This document shows, piece by piece, positions 42,321 to 51,392 of a stretch of DNA of 64,000 nucleotides. A program made the translations under genes and the position numbers. Each line of letters begins with the position of its first letter. Position 1 is the first letter of the stretch. Source of the DNA: an uncultured Oscillospiraceae bacterium (GTDB lineage Bacteria > Bacillota > Clostridia > Oscillospirales > Oscillospiraceae). The notes below the pieces were generated by a model. It worked only from the letters and a program-made list of their open reading frames with translations, had not been told where the DNA came from and ran no database searches. The DNA is taken from the NCBI GenBank assembly GCA_934512135.1, contig CAKSWT010000015.1, forward strand, positions 1 through 64,000, read 5' to 3'.

Positions 42321-43768
42321 GTGTGACGTTTCCAGGTCGCCGGCAGGAAGAAGATCAGCAGGGGATAGATTTCCAGCCGGCCCGCCAGCATATCAAAAAT
42401 CAAAACCACCTTGGATCGCCAGGAGAAGGCCGAAAAATTCCCCACGGGACCAACCATATCCAGGCCGGGACCGATGTTGTTGATGGTGGCGGCAACTGCG
42501 GTAAAGTTTGTCACCGGATCAAATCCGTCCAGAGACAGGATCATAACGCTTACCGCGAAAATCACGCCGAACACCACCATATACACAAAGGTGTTTTGAA
42601 TGGTCCCGTCCTCCACGGTTTTCCCGTCCATCCGCAGATGCCGCACCGAGCGGGGATGGGACATCCGGCGGAGCTCCTTGCTCACGGCCTTGAAATAGAT
42701 GAGGAAGCGGCTGATCTTGATGCCGCCGCCGGTGGATCCGGCGCAGGCGCCGGTGAACATAATCAGCACCAGCATCATCCGGCTGTAAGAGGGCCACAGA
42801 TTGAAGTCCGCCGTGGCAAAGCCTGTGGTGGTCATCACCGAGGACACGCTGAAGAAGGCGTCAATGGGCTGGGCCTGATGGCCGATCACCCCTCCGTGGT
42901 AGAGGTTGATGAGAATGGTAAGGGACGCAAAGAAGAAAATCCCCAAATACCACCGCACCTCCTCCATTTTGAAGGCGTCCCTCAGCCGCCGAAGGATCAG
43001 CAGGTAGTAGAAGTTGAAGTTGATGCCAAACAGTAGCATAAACACGGTGTCCGCCACCTTGCAGAACATGCTGTAGTCATTAAAGCTGGAGGCCACCACC
43101 CCGAATCCGCCGGTTCCCGCGGTGCCAAAGGTCATACAGGCCGCATCAAACACCGGCATGCCTCCAATCAGCAGCACCAGGAAGCACAGAATGCTCAGCC
43201 CCAGATAAATGCCGTAGAGCCACGCAGCTGAGGAACGCATTTTGGGAGAGAGCTTGTCCACAGTGGGACCGGGACTCTCCGCCCGCATCAGATAGAGATT
43301 CTGACCGCCGGAGCCGGACAAGGGGAGAATTGCCAGCATAAACACCAGCACGCCCATTCCTCCGATCCAATGGGAAAAGCTCCGCCAAAACAGCATGCAC
43401 CTGTCCAGGGCCTCCACATGCTGCAAAATGCTGGACCCGGTGGTGGTAAATCCGGAAACCATCTCAAAGAGCGCATCCAGGTAGTGCGGGATCTGCTTGG
43501 TCATGCAGAAGGGGACCGCCCCCACCGCCGACAGCACAAACCAGCTCAGCGCCGTGGCCACCAATCCCTCTCGGGCATAGAAGGCGGTGTTCTTGGGCTT
43601 CCTCACCAGAAAGATCAGCCCAATCAGGGCCGTAACCCCGGCACAGATCACAAAACTCCAGGCGCTCCGCTCTCCATAGCCAAAGCCTACCGCCGCCGGA
43701 AGGAGCATCAGCGCCGCCTCGATTTCCATTACGCTTGCCACAATATAGGCGATCATGGGAAGGTTCAT
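42317..43768 (-). CDS. trkH: TrkH-family potassium uptake membrane subunit
   Basis: A 483-residue channel-like potassium transporter with four pore-repeat units. ALFEMVSGFTTTGSS, MTFGTAGTGGFGVVASS, VSSVMTTTGFATADF and ATINNIGPGLDMVGP are the four P-loops with their selectivity-filter glycines. It pairs with TrkA to import K+. I prefer the ATG at 43768 (GAGG eight bases upstream) over an overlapping TTG at 43774. It begins two bases after the trkA stop, so the subunits are made together. Confidence 0.94.
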   Translation of the reverse strand: MNLPMIAYIVASVMEIEAALMLLPAAVGFGYGERSAWSFVICAGVTALIGLIFLVRKPKNTAFYAREGLVATALSWFVLSAVGAVPFCMTKQIPHYLDALFEMVSGFTTTGSSILQHVEALDRCMLFWRSFSHWIGGMGVLVFMLAILPLSGSGGQNLYLMRAESPGPTVDKLSPKMRSSAAWLYGIYLGLSILCFLVLLIGGMPVFDAACMTFGTAGTGGFGVVASSFNDYSMFCKVADTVFMLLFGINFNFYYLLILRRLRDAFKMEEVRWYLGIFFFASLTILINLYHGGVIGHQAQPIDAFFSVSSVMTTTGFATADFNLWPSYSRMMLVLIMFTGACAGSTGGGIKISRFLIYFKAVSKELRRMSHPRSVRHLRMDGKTVEDGTIQNTFVYMVVFGVIFAVSVMILSLDGFDPVTNFTAVAATINNIGPGLDMVGPVGNFSAFSWRSKVVLIFDMLAGRLEIYPLLIFFLPATWKRHT

Positions 43769-43770
43769 AT

Positions 43771-45132
43771 TCAATACCTCACAATGTCGCCCAGATCCCG
43801 GACGCCTCGACGGGTGGTGACGATTACCACAATATCCTCCTCTTCGATGGTATCCTGGCCGGTGGGAGTGATGATTCTCCCGTGGCGGTTAATGCTGCAC
43901 ACCAAAAGATTTTTCTTTAGGCCAAGCTCCTGGAGCTTCACCCCTACAATATTGGTGGAGCCGGGGCGGACCACAAACTCCATGGCCTCCACCTGGCCGT
44001 CCAGCAGGCGGTAGAGGGTCTCTACGTTGTTGCCGCTGGCGTTTTCCATAGCCCGGACATAGCGGACAATGGATTCCGCCGTGATGTTCTTCGGATACAC
44101 CACGGAGCCCAGATTCAGCTCCTCCACAACCTCCTCAAAGTCGATTCGGCTGATCTTGGTGACCACCTTGGCCTGGGACACCTTTCCGGCATACAGTGCC
44201 AGCATAATGTTTTCCTCATCCAGTCCGGTCAGGCAGACAAAGGCCTCTGCGTTGGGAAGCCCTTCCTCCTCCAGGAGCTTTTTGTCGCTGCAGTCCCCGT
44301 GGATAATGTGGGCCTTGGGCAACAGATCCGCCAGCAGCTCACACCGTGCCCGGTCGGTCTCAATGATCTTGACCTGCACTCCCGTCCGCTGGAGCATCAT
44401 GGCAAGGTATACCGCCGTGCTGCCGCCGCCGGCGATGGTCACCGCATGGATGGGCTTTTTCCGCAGATGCAGCCGGTGGAGCACTGCGGCGATTTCGCTC
44501 ATGGGAATCACCACGGAGACCTTGTCTCCGGCCTGAAGATCCGTTGTGCCGCTGGGGATCACGATTTCGCCTCCGCGCTCCCGGATACAGACCAGCATCT
44601 TGCCTCCCAGCATACTGTTGACTTCCATCATGTTCTTCCCGTTCAGAGGAGAATCCTCCTGAATGCGGAACCGGATCATATTGACCTTTCCCTTGTCGAA
44701 GGTATCCACATCCAGCGCCGAAGGGATTTGCAGCAGTCGGAAAATATCCTGGGCCGCCTGCCACTCGGGGTTGATGGCCATGGAAAGGCCCAGCTCATCC
44801 TTGATAAACCGTATGTCCTCGTAGTAGCTTGGGTCCCGGACTCGGGCAATGGTCTGGCATCTGCCCGCCTTCCGGCCGATCAGGCAGGAGAGCATATTCA
44901 GCTCGTCCCGGTCGGTAACTGCAATCAACAGATCCGCCTGATTGATGCCCGCCTCCACCAGCACTCTGTGGGAGGTGCCGTTTCCGGCCACCCCCTGAAT
45001 ATCCATGGAATTCACCGCGGCCTCCAGACTCTCTCGGTCTGTGTCCACCAGGGTAATGGCATGCCCCTCCTGCCGGAGCTGCTGTGCCAGGGTCAGGCCC
45101 ACTTTTCCGCAGCCCACAATCACGATATTCAT
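43771..45132 (-). CDS. trkA: TrkA potassium uptake regulatory subunit
   Basis: A 453-residue cytoplasmic gating protein with two tandem RCK units. The first Rossmann fold opens with MNIVIVGCGKVGLTLAQQL, the second near residue 230 with TIAGGGSTAVYLAMMLQ. Each is followed by a TrkA-C domain (RIQEDSPLNGKNMMEV; FVVRPGSTNIVGVKLQEL). It binds NAD(H) or nucleotides and opens TrkH. The ATG at 45132 is preceded by GAGAGG. It is the middle gene of murJ-trkA-trkH. Confidence 0.95.
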   Translation of the reverse strand: MNIVIVGCGKVGLTLAQQLRQEGHAITLVDTDRESLEAAVNSMDIQGVAGNGTSHRVLVEAGINQADLLIAVTDRDELNMLSCLIGRKAGRCQTIARVRDPSYYEDIRFIKDELGLSMAINPEWQAAQDIFRLLQIPSALDVDTFDKGKVNMIRFRIQEDSPLNGKNMMEVNSMLGGKMLVCIRERGGEIVIPSGTTDLQAGDKVSVVIPMSEIAAVLHRLHLRKKPIHAVTIAGGGSTAVYLAMMLQRTGVQVKIIETDRARCELLADLLPKAHIIHGDCSDKKLLEEEGLPNAEAFVCLTGLDEENIMLALYAGKVSQAKVVTKISRIDFEEVVEELNLGSVVYPKNITAESIVRYVRAMENASGNNVETLYRLLDGQVEAMEFVVRPGSTNIVGVKLQELGLKKNLLVCSINRHGRIITPTGQDTIEEEDIVVIVTTRRGVRDLGDIVRY

Positions 45133-45185
45133 AGTATCCTCTCTTCTTTTCTCTCTGTTCTTCCCGCCCGGTTCAGGGCAGACTG

Positions 45186-46733
45186 TCATTTTTTCAGCCG
45201 CTTCCGCAGCATATCCACTTCCGGCAGCCCCAGCAGGATTGCCAGAAGAAAATAGACCAAAATTCCACCGGCAGCCGGAATGCCCAATGCCAGCACCCGG
45301 CCCACCAGGCCATCCGGCAGCCAGCCGCTCACCAGACGGTCCACGGCATACACCGCCACGGCCATCACACTGGCGGCGGCGGCCATTTTAAGGAGCCCCA
45401 ACCAAAATCCACGGTCCAGTGCCCCAGGATACCGCCGCATCATGGGGATCAGCAGCACCACCCCAGACACTGTGGCGGATATGGCCGTGGCCAGGGACAA
45501 CCCCGCCACATCCATGGAATCCGTCAGCACCAGGCACAGCACCAGATTCACCACAATGGAAATAACCCCGGAGATCAGCGGCGTCTTGCCGTCCTGCTCC
45601 GCGTAAAAGGCCCGGGACAACACATTCTGGACGCCGTATCCCACCATACCCAGACTCATAAAGGAAAGCGCCCGGGCGGTAATTGCCGTGGAATTGGCAT
45701 CCCAGCTCTTCCACTCGTAGAGCAGCCGGACCAGGGGCCGGGCCATGAGCATCAGCCCCAGCATCATCGGCAGCAGCAAAAACAAAATACTCCGAAGGGA
45801 TTCCGCCACCAGCTCCCCCAGCTCCTGAGATTTTCCACTGGTGCTCAGGCGGCTCATCTCCGGGAATATCACATTGGTCACAGAGAGCACCAGGATTCCG
45901 GCAATCATGGTGTACAGGGTATTGGCATAGTCCATGGCGCTGGCCCCTGCGCCCGCAAAAAGGTGGGTGGCAAAGCGGGTGGAGATCAGCTGGTTCACCG
46001 GCTGGATCCAGGTGGAAACCATCACCGGAAGCATCAAAAAGAACACCTGCCGGAGGCCGGGATGCCGCAGCTGGGGACGGTACCGAAATCCGTTTTTCCG
46101 CAGCCAGGGCACTTGAATCAGGGCCTGGGCCGCCCATCCCAGGAGAAAGGCCCAGGCGAGGCCGTAGATGCCAAATCTGCGGCAAAACAGCAAGTAATAT
46201 AAGATAACAATTCCATTGGAGACCACACTGATGGCCGCAGGGATATAGAACTCCCCCAGAGACTGAAGCACCCCCACCATGGAAAAGGCGATTCCCGTAA
46301 AGAACACCGTCGGAAACAGCAGCCGCAGCAGATTGACACACAGCGCCGCAGTCTCTCCGTCAAAGCCGTCCGCCAGCAGCGACACAATGGGCTCCGCAAA
46401 GGCGATTCCCAGGGCAGAGAACAGGGCCGTCAGCAGCCCCACCCAGGTAAAAAAGCTCCTGGACAGATGAAATGCATCCTCTTTTCCGTGCTGCTCCAAC
46501 CGATCGGCAAATACGGGGATAAAGCTGGCGGAAATTGCGGATGCAAAAATCGCGTCAAAGAAGGTCCTGGGAATGCGGCTGGCCACCTGAAACGCCATGC
46601 TTTCCATTCCGGTGGCAAAGTTGTGCCCCAGCAGCATATCTCGCACCAATCCCATAATCTTGCCCACCAAGGTGATCAGCATGATCAGACTGACGGTTTT
46701 CATACGGCTGGTCTTGTTTGGTTCCTGCCCCAT
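45186..46733 (-). CDS. murJ: Lipid II flippase MurJ (MviN)
   Basis: A 515-residue polytopic membrane protein of the MOP superfamily (about 14 transmembrane segments) that moves lipid II across the membrane for peptidoglycan synthesis. VGKIMGLVRDMLLGHNFATG and DAIFASAISASFIPVFADRL are the strongly conserved N-terminal blocks. It is first in an operon with trkA (53-base gap) and trkH; a link between wall growth and turgor is plausible but not shown. The ATG at 46733 follows GAAAGGAG. Confidence 0.93.
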   Translation of the reverse strand: MGQEPNKTSRMKTVSLIMLITLVGKIMGLVRDMLLGHNFATGMESMAFQVASRIPRTFFDAIFASAISASFIPVFADRLEQHGKEDAFHLSRSFFTWVGLLTALFSALGIAFAEPIVSLLADGFDGETAALCVNLLRLLFPTVFFTGIAFSMVGVLQSLGEFYIPAAISVVSNGIVILYYLLFCRRFGIYGLAWAFLLGWAAQALIQVPWLRKNGFRYRPQLRHPGLRQVFFLMLPVMVSTWIQPVNQLISTRFATHLFAGAGASAMDYANTLYTMIAGILVLSVTNVIFPEMSRLSTSGKSQELGELVAESLRSILFLLLPMMLGLMLMARPLVRLLYEWKSWDANSTAITARALSFMSLGMVGYGVQNVLSRAFYAEQDGKTPLISGVISIVVNLVLCLVLTDSMDVAGLSLATAISATVSGVVLLIPMMRRYPGALDRGFWLGLLKMAAAASVMAVAVYAVDRLVSGWLPDGLVGRVLALGIPAAGGILVYFLLAILLGLPEVDMLRKRLKK

Positions 46734-46776
46734 GGACGGCTCCTTTCCGATATTTAGAAGTATTCATTGTTTGGTA

Positions 46777-46805
46777 AGTATAGCACAGCCAAAATAGCTT
46801 GTCAA
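46777..46805 (-). promoter_or_regulatory. Promoter of murJ-trkA-trkH
   Basis: Minus strand TTGACA (46800-46805), 17-base spacer, TATACT (46777-46782). Confidence 0.88.
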
Positions 46806-46899
46806 TACAGCCACTTCCACGGGCACCCCCCAGAAAACCCCCAGTGTCCCATGTCCCGGCTCCGGTCCCGGGGAGGGGGCGGCCAGGCGGGATTTTCCC

Positions 46900-46928
46900 T
46901 TGACATCCCCCCATCCGTATATTAAAAT
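46900..46928 (+). promoter_or_regulatory. Promoter of tRNA-Leu
   Basis: TTGACA (46900-46905), 17-base spacer, TAAAAT (46923-46928), 13 bases before the mature 5' end. Confidence 0.85.
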
Positions 46929-46941
46929 GTTCTTGTTTCCT

Positions 46942-47028
46942 GCGGGTATGGTGAAATAGGTAGACACAAGAGACTTAAAATCTCTCGGGAGCAATCTCGT
47001 GCCGGTTCGAGCCCGGCTACCCGCACCA
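46942..47028 (+). tRNA. tRNA-Leu (anticodon UAA)
   Basis: An 87-nt class II tRNA with encoded CCA. Acceptor GCGGGTA/TACCCGC, anticodon stem GAGA/TCTC around CTTAAAA (anticodon TAA), long variable arm CGGGAGCAATCTCG, and T-arm GCCGGTTCGAGCCCGGC. It has its own promoter and terminator and reads UUA (and UUG by wobble). Confidence 0.97.
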
Positions 47029-47070
47029 CACCGCCGCGTTCCTTCCAGAGGCCGCGGCGGTGTCTTTTTG
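47028..47070 (+). terminator. Terminator of tRNA-Leu
   Basis: ACACCGCCGCG / CGCGGCGGTGT (47028-47063) followed by CTTTTTG. The stem begins at the last base of the CCA end. Confidence 0.88.
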
Positions 47071-47088
47071 TTTCCTTTTACCAGGCAG

Positions 47089-47127
47089 TGCGCCCCGCAG
47101 AACCAACTCCTGGTGCTGCGGGGCGCA
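47089..47127 (-). terminator. GC-rich hairpin at the 3' end of the solute-binding-protein gene
   Basis: Perfect 12-bp stem TGCGCCCCGCAG / CTGCGGGGCGCA. A T-run is poor on the minus strand, so it may protect the mRNA end rather than terminate efficiently. Confidence 0.5.
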
Positions 47128-47152
47128 TCTTATTTAATAGGTATTGAGGCGA

Positions 47153-48895
47153 TTACTGGGCCATATACCGGTCATAAGCCTCCTGCTTAATCTCCAGGGC
47201 ACGGGTCAGGCCCATGGTGCGGACCTTTTCCACATAGCTGTCGTAATCCTTCTCAATGTCCATGTCGCCGGTGATAAACTTATCACGGCACTCCAGGGCA
47301 TAGGACTCGTAGTCGGCAGCCAGCTTGCTGATTTCATAGGTCTCGTCGATGGTCAGCTTTGCCACATAGGGGTAGGAATCCCGGTTGTCCCGGCTGGCAG
47401 ACCACACCTCAAAGGCACCGGCCTCATCCTCGTTGAAGGTCGCCAGCAGCTTGGAGTTGGAGCTCCAGGTGGGAGTGTTGTTCCGGCCGGTGTAGAAGGA
47501 CACCGCATCGCCGGCTGCCACATCGGGATTGTTTAGAACCGTGTCGGTAAACTGGGGCTTTCCGTTGACCACCTCACAGGACAGGCCCTCTACGCCGTAG
47601 TTGGCCAGCTGAATGCCCTGATCGGTAAACCAGAAGTCGCAGTACTGAATCGCAATCTCAGGATTCTCACACTTGGTGGAGATGCTCATACGCTCTGTGC
47701 CGAAGTCATACTCGGTGGTATCCACATGGGTCTTCTCGCCCTTTTCCTTCACAGGATCCGGCAGGCCCACAAGGCGCAGGTTGGGGTCGTCAGAAATCGC
47801 GGAGTACATGCTCATCATCGGCGCACCGTTGAAGAACACGCCGCAGTTGCCGGAGGTGATTTCAGCCATGCCGCTGGGATCCATTGCGCCGGGCGCATTG
47901 GCAAAGTCCCGGGAAATCAGGCCGTCCTCATACCACTGGTGGAGCATGGTCAGATACTCCTTGTAGCCCTCGTTGGTGATACCGTCCATAACCGTGCCGT
48001 CCTGGACCATCCAATAGGACTCCTTGGCGTTGGTGGCCAGCATGCAGGGGGCGCCGTAGCCGGCGGCCAGGAAGTTGTCATTGCCCACAGCCGCAGAATC
48101 CAGGTAGATGGCGGTGGTGCAGCCATACTTGTTCTTCATGGCCATCAGCAGCTCATGAAGCTCGTCATAGGTCTCAGGGGTTTCCATGCCCAGATCCTCG
48201 ATCCAGTCGCCCCGGCCCATCATGCCGAAGAAGGGACCGATAAAGTCGCTCATCAGCTCGTAGAAGCCGGAGATATGTCCCTCGCTGGTGACGGTGGCAG
48301 TCTCCAGGAATCTGGTGCTGGTGCGATAGTGCTGGTAGTGGGGGAACAGGTCCTCATAATCCTCCAGCGCCAGGATGATTTCCTCCTCGATGCCGTTGTC
48401 ATCTCCGTCGGAATACAGGCTGTTGAAGCTGCCGAAGATGTCAGGATAATCCTGAGAGGCAATCATCAGGTTAAACTGCTCATTGGCCACCATAAACTCC
48501 GCCTGGATAAAGTCCAGGGTCACGCCGGTGACCTCTGCGGCCTCCTGGAAGTGGGGGTAGTCAAAATAGCCGTTGGGGGCCAGATTTGCCACTGCGCCGC
48601 CGGGCTTGGTCTGCCAGTAGGTCAGGGTGATGGGGGTGCCGTCAATGGGAAGCTCCATGGCGGGGAGCTCCGGGGCCTCCACTGCGGAGCCCATCTCTGC
48701 GGAATCCTCCACTGCGGAACCGGGGGCAGCAGGCTCCGCCGGAGTCTGAGGCGCCTTGGTTTCCTCCGTCTGAGTCTCGTGACCGGAGGCAGGGGCTGCC
48801 GCGCTGCCGGACTGCTTGTTGCCACAGCCGGCCATGAGACACAGCAGAGACGCCAGCGACAAAAGCAGCGCCAGCATACGGTTTGTCTTTTTCAT
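47153..48895 (-). CDS. ABC-type extracellular solute-binding lipoprotein (family 1-like)
   Basis: A 580-residue exported lipoprotein. The signal peptide ends in LMAGCGNK (lipobox, Cys about 24), followed by a Ser/Ala/Glu/Pro-rich linker to residue 80 and a large periplasmic-binding-protein fold (PLTYWQTKPGG start, IDGTPITLTYWQ). The size and style match LplA-type binding proteins used for oligosaccharides or their breakdown products. No permease or ATPase gene is adjacent: tRNA-Leu lies on one side and a CoA transferase on the other. The partner permease must therefore be elsewhere, and the ligand is unknown. Confidence 0.85.
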   Translation of the reverse strand: MKKTNRMLALLLSLASLLCLMAGCGNKQSGSAAAPASGHETQTEETKAPQTPAEPAAPGSAVEDSAEMGSAVEAPELPAMELPIDGTPITLTYWQTKPGGAVANLAPNGYFDYPHFQEAAEVTGVTLDFIQAEFMVANEQFNLMIASQDYPDIFGSFNSLYSDGDDNGIEEEIILALEDYEDLFPHYQHYRTSTRFLETATVTSEGHISGFYELMSDFIGPFFGMMGRGDWIEDLGMETPETYDELHELLMAMKNKYGCTTAIYLDSAAVGNDNFLAAGYGAPCMLATNAKESYWMVQDGTVMDGITNEGYKEYLTMLHQWYEDGLISRDFANAPGAMDPSGMAEITSGNCGVFFNGAPMMSMYSAISDDPNLRLVGLPDPVKEKGEKTHVDTTEYDFGTERMSISTKCENPEIAIQYCDFWFTDQGIQLANYGVEGLSCEVVNGKPQFTDTVLNNPDVAAGDAVSFYTGRNNTPTWSSNSKLLATFNEDEAGAFEVWSASRDNRDSYPYVAKLTIDETYEISKLAADYESYALECRDKFITGDMDIEKDYDSYVEKVRTMGLTRALEIKQEAYDRYMAQ

Positions 48896-48978
48896 CGTTA
48901 CTCCTCCTAACTGAAGTCTATGGTCAGAATTCGTTGTGTCGTAATATTTCCTTCATAGAATCTTCATATTTCAACCAC

Positions 48979-49007
48979 AGTATAGCAGATTATGTCCCTT
49001 TTGTCCA
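48979..49007 (-). promoter_or_regulatory. Promoter of the solute-binding-protein gene
   Basis: Minus strand TGGACA (49002-49007), 17-base spacer, TATACT (48979-48984). Confidence 0.75.
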
Positions 49008-49055
49008 GTACAAATTGTTGAATTTCGGAACTCCCTTGGAATTCCTTCGACTCCC

Positions 49056-49099
49056 CCACAAAAAGAAGTCTGCGCCCCCCAGTTGGGTGACGCAGACTT
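49056..49099 (-). terminator. Terminator of the second CoA-transferase gene
   Basis: Minus-strand AAGTCTGCG...CGCAGACTT (49066-49099) followed by CTTTTTGT. Confidence 0.85.
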
Positions 49100-49121
49100 A
49101 TGTAAACCAACAGGTATACCT

Positions 49122-50420
49122 TTACCACAGACGCCAGCGATTTGCCTGTTCCCGGAGCTCTCCCCGAAAATCCGGATGGGCAATGGCAATCAGATTTTCC
49201 ACACGCTGCCGAACGCTTCGCCCTCTCAGTGGAGCTATGCCGTATTCGGTGACCACATAGTCCACCTCATTTCGGCTGAGGGTCACCACGCTGCCGGGCT
49301 CCAGCTGTGCTGTGATGCTGGAAACCGTCCCGTTGCGCTTGGTGGAGGCCATGGCGATAATTCCCCGGCCCCCTTTGGAGTGGACCGCGCCCACCGCCAT
49401 ATCCGACTGGCCTCCGGAGCCGGAATACTGCCGGGAGCCAATGGACTCCGAACAGACCTGCCCGGTGAGGTCCACAGCCAGACAGGAGTTAATGGACACG
49501 AAGTTGTCGTTTCGGGCCACATTGCCGGGGTCGTTAACGGTTTCTCCCCGGAGCATTCTCACACTGGGGTTTTCATTCAGCAGATCATAGAGCTCCTGGG
49601 TGCCGTAGGCGAAGGTCCCCACCATTTTCCCGGGAAAATAGTTTTTCTTCCGGCCGGTAATAACTCCCGCCTGGACCAGATCCGCCATGGAATTGGTCAG
49701 CATCTCCGAGTGAACCCCCAGATCGTGCTTGTCCATCAAGGCCTGGGCCGCAGCGTCCGGAATACCGCCGATGCCCAGCTGAATGCAGTCCCCGTCCTGG
49801 ACCATAGAGGCAATGTAGCCGCCTATGGTTTTCTCCAACTCCGTGGGCTCGCTTTTGGGCAGATAGGGCAGGGGAGTGGCCGCCTCCACCACCATGTCCA
49901 CGTCTCGAATGTGAACCTCCGTATCCCCATAAATGCTGGGCAGATTGGGGTTGATCTGCAAAATCACCCGATCCGCCTGTTCCAGAAAGGTCCGCTCATG
50001 GATCAGGCACAGGGGAATTTTCATATAGCCATGCTGGTCCATCGGCGTGGCGGCTGCCAAAAAGACATTGCACCCGTGGACACTGAGCCACCGGGACGCT
50101 CCATTGTGCAGGTCCCCCGGGTAGTAGCTGAGCATCCCGGCGTCTCTGGCCTTCCGAGTTGCTCCCATTAAAAAGGTGATGTCTGTATCAAAGGTGTCCC
50201 GATACACAGGGTCGGACAGAAACTCATGTGGCACAAAACACATAGGGGCGAACAGTCGGAACTTTTTCCCCTTTCCCCGAAGGGTGTGCATGGCGTCAAA
50301 CAGCGCCGTGGGCTCGTTGGCGCACTGGCTTGTGGCGATGACGTCTCCATGCTGAAGGGAATCCAGGGCCTCCTCCACTGTCACCAGTTTGCTTTGATAT
50401 TCCTGCTGATATTGATTCAT
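49122..50420 (-). CDS. Acetyl-CoA hydrolase/transferase-family CoA transferase, second paralogue
   Basis: A 432-residue CoA transferase, same family as the gene at 22019-23317. The catalytic glutamate is in GVHSEMLTNSMADLVQAGVI, the oxyanion loop is GSGGQSDMAVGAVHSKGGRG, and EYGIAPLRGRSVRQRVE is the C-terminal block. It differs from the first copy in the residues after GG (QSD versus ATDF), so acyl preference may differ. The ATG at 50420 follows AAGGAG by eight bases; the longer frame to 50453 lacks a site. It is monocistronic, with a terminator at 49056-49099. Confidence 0.88.
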   Translation of the reverse strand: MNQYQQEYQSKLVTVEEALDSLQHGDVIATSQCANEPTALFDAMHTLRGKGKKFRLFAPMCFVPHEFLSDPVYRDTFDTDITFLMGATRKARDAGMLSYYPGDLHNGASRWLSVHGCNVFLAAATPMDQHGYMKIPLCLIHERTFLEQADRVILQINPNLPSIYGDTEVHIRDVDMVVEAATPLPYLPKSEPTELEKTIGGYIASMVQDGDCIQLGIGGIPDAAAQALMDKHDLGVHSEMLTNSMADLVQAGVITGRKKNYFPGKMVGTFAYGTQELYDLLNENPSVRMLRGETVNDPGNVARNDNFVSINSCLAVDLTGQVCSESIGSRQYSGSGGQSDMAVGAVHSKGGRGIIAMASTKRNGTVSSITAQLEPGSVVTLSRNEVDYVVTEYGIAPLRGRSVRQRVENLIAIAHPDFRGELREQANRWRLW

Positions 50421-50463
50421 GATTGACTTCTCCTTGCTTGCGGTTCCTAGCACGTATTATCCT

Positions 50464-50492
50464 ACATTATAATACATTTCCCGCAGATTACA
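50464..50492 (-). promoter_or_regulatory. Promoter of the second CoA-transferase gene
   Basis: Minus-strand TTGTAA, 16-base spacer, TATAAT, about 45-70 bases before the start at 50420. Coordinates are approximate. Confidence 0.6.
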
Positions 50493-50501
50493 AATGTTTT
50501 T

Positions 50502-50517
50502 TGTTTCACGTGAAACA
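50502..50517. promoter_or_regulatory. parS site 1
   Basis: TGTTTCACGTGAAACA, the exact 16-base palindromic ParB-binding consensus. Confidence 0.97.
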
Positions 50518-50537
50518 TCGTTGGTTCCCGGCGAAAT

Positions 50538-50553
50538 TGTTTCACGTGAAACC
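50538..50553. promoter_or_regulatory. parS site 2
   Basis: TGTTTCACGTGAAACC, one base from consensus, 20 bases from site 1 and upstream of parA. Confidence 0.95.
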
Positions 50554-50563
50554 TCCTTGCATC

Positions 50564-50592
50564 TTGCAAAGTGGTGGGGCATCTAGTATAAT
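50564..50592 (+). promoter_or_regulatory. Promoter of parA-parB
   Basis: TTGCAA (50564-50569), 17-base spacer, TATAAT (50587-50592), immediately after parS site 2, so ParB spreading could affect it. Confidence 0.82.
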
Positions 50593-50625
50593 AAAAACCC
50601 TAGAAGAAAAGAAGGAGGCCGGCGG

Positions 50626-51390
50626 ATGATTCTATCACTGGTGAATCAAAAGGGCGGCGTAGGAAAAACCACCACCGCGGTCAGTCTTACCGCGGCCCTG
50701 ACACAGCTTGGAAAAAAAGTCCTGCTCTGCGACTTTGACCCCCAGGCCAACGCCACATCCGGACTTGGTGTGGAGAAAAATCAGGTCAAAAACACCGTAT
50801 ACGACGTAATCATCAACGATGTTCCCGCAAAAGACGCCATTGTCTCCACCAGCTTTGGAGATTTAATCCCCAGCGGCGCAGACCTGGCAGGGGCGGGAAT
50901 CGAATTGGTCAGTCTGGACCGGCGGGAATACCGTCTGCGGGACGCCCTGCACACCGTAGCGCAGCAATACGACTACATTTTAATTGACTGTCCCCCCTCT
51001 CTGGAGCTGCTGACCCTAAATGCTCTGTGCGCGGCTGACCAGATTATCATTCCGGTCCAGTGCGAATACTACGCCCTGGAGGGACTTAGCGATTTAATGG
51101 CAACCCTGCGTGCCGTCAAGCGGACCTATCAGCCCAACATTGGAATTTTCGGTCTGGTGCTCACCATGTATGACGGCCGAACCAATCTCAGTCTACAGGT
51201 GGCCCAGGAGGTCCGGCGGCACTTTCCCGGAAAGGTGTTCACCTCGGTGATTCCTCGAAACGTGCGGCTCAGCGAAGCCCCCAGCCATGGTCTTCCCATT
51301 ACCGCCTATGACAAGCTCAGCCGGGGGGCGGAGGCCTATCTGGCCCTGGCAGAGGAAATCTTGAAGAAGCATTCGGAAGGGAAGGTGTGA
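50626..51390 (+). CDS. parA: Chromosome-partitioning ATPase ParA (Soj)
   Basis: A 254-residue deviant-Walker ATPase that acts on the nucleoid with ParB to segregate the origin. NQKGGVGKTTTAVSL is the deviant P-loop with the signature lysine; CDFDPQANATSGLG and the LIDCPPSLELLTLNAL Walker B follow. The short N-terminus, without an HTH extension, marks the chromosomal type. The ATG at 50626 follows GAAGGAGG. It ends two bases before the parB start region. Confidence 0.97.
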   Translation: MILSLVNQKGGVGKTTTAVSLTAALTQLGKKVLLCDFDPQANATSGLGVEKNQVKNTVYDVIINDVPAKDAIVSTSFGDLIPSGADLAGAGIELVSLDRREYRLRDALHTVAQQYDYILIDCPPSLELLTLNALCAADQIIIPVQCEYYALEGLSDLMATLRAVKRTYQPNIGIFGLVLTMYDGRTNLSLQVAQEVRRHFPGKVFTSVIPRNVRLSEAPSHGLPITAYDKLSRGAEAYLALAEEILKKHSEGKV

Positions 51391-51392
51391 AT

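Noticed and set aside
46900..47070. Integration site with mobile element at tRNA-Leu
   Set aside because: No integrase, direct repeat of the tRNA 3' end, or foreign genes nearby.
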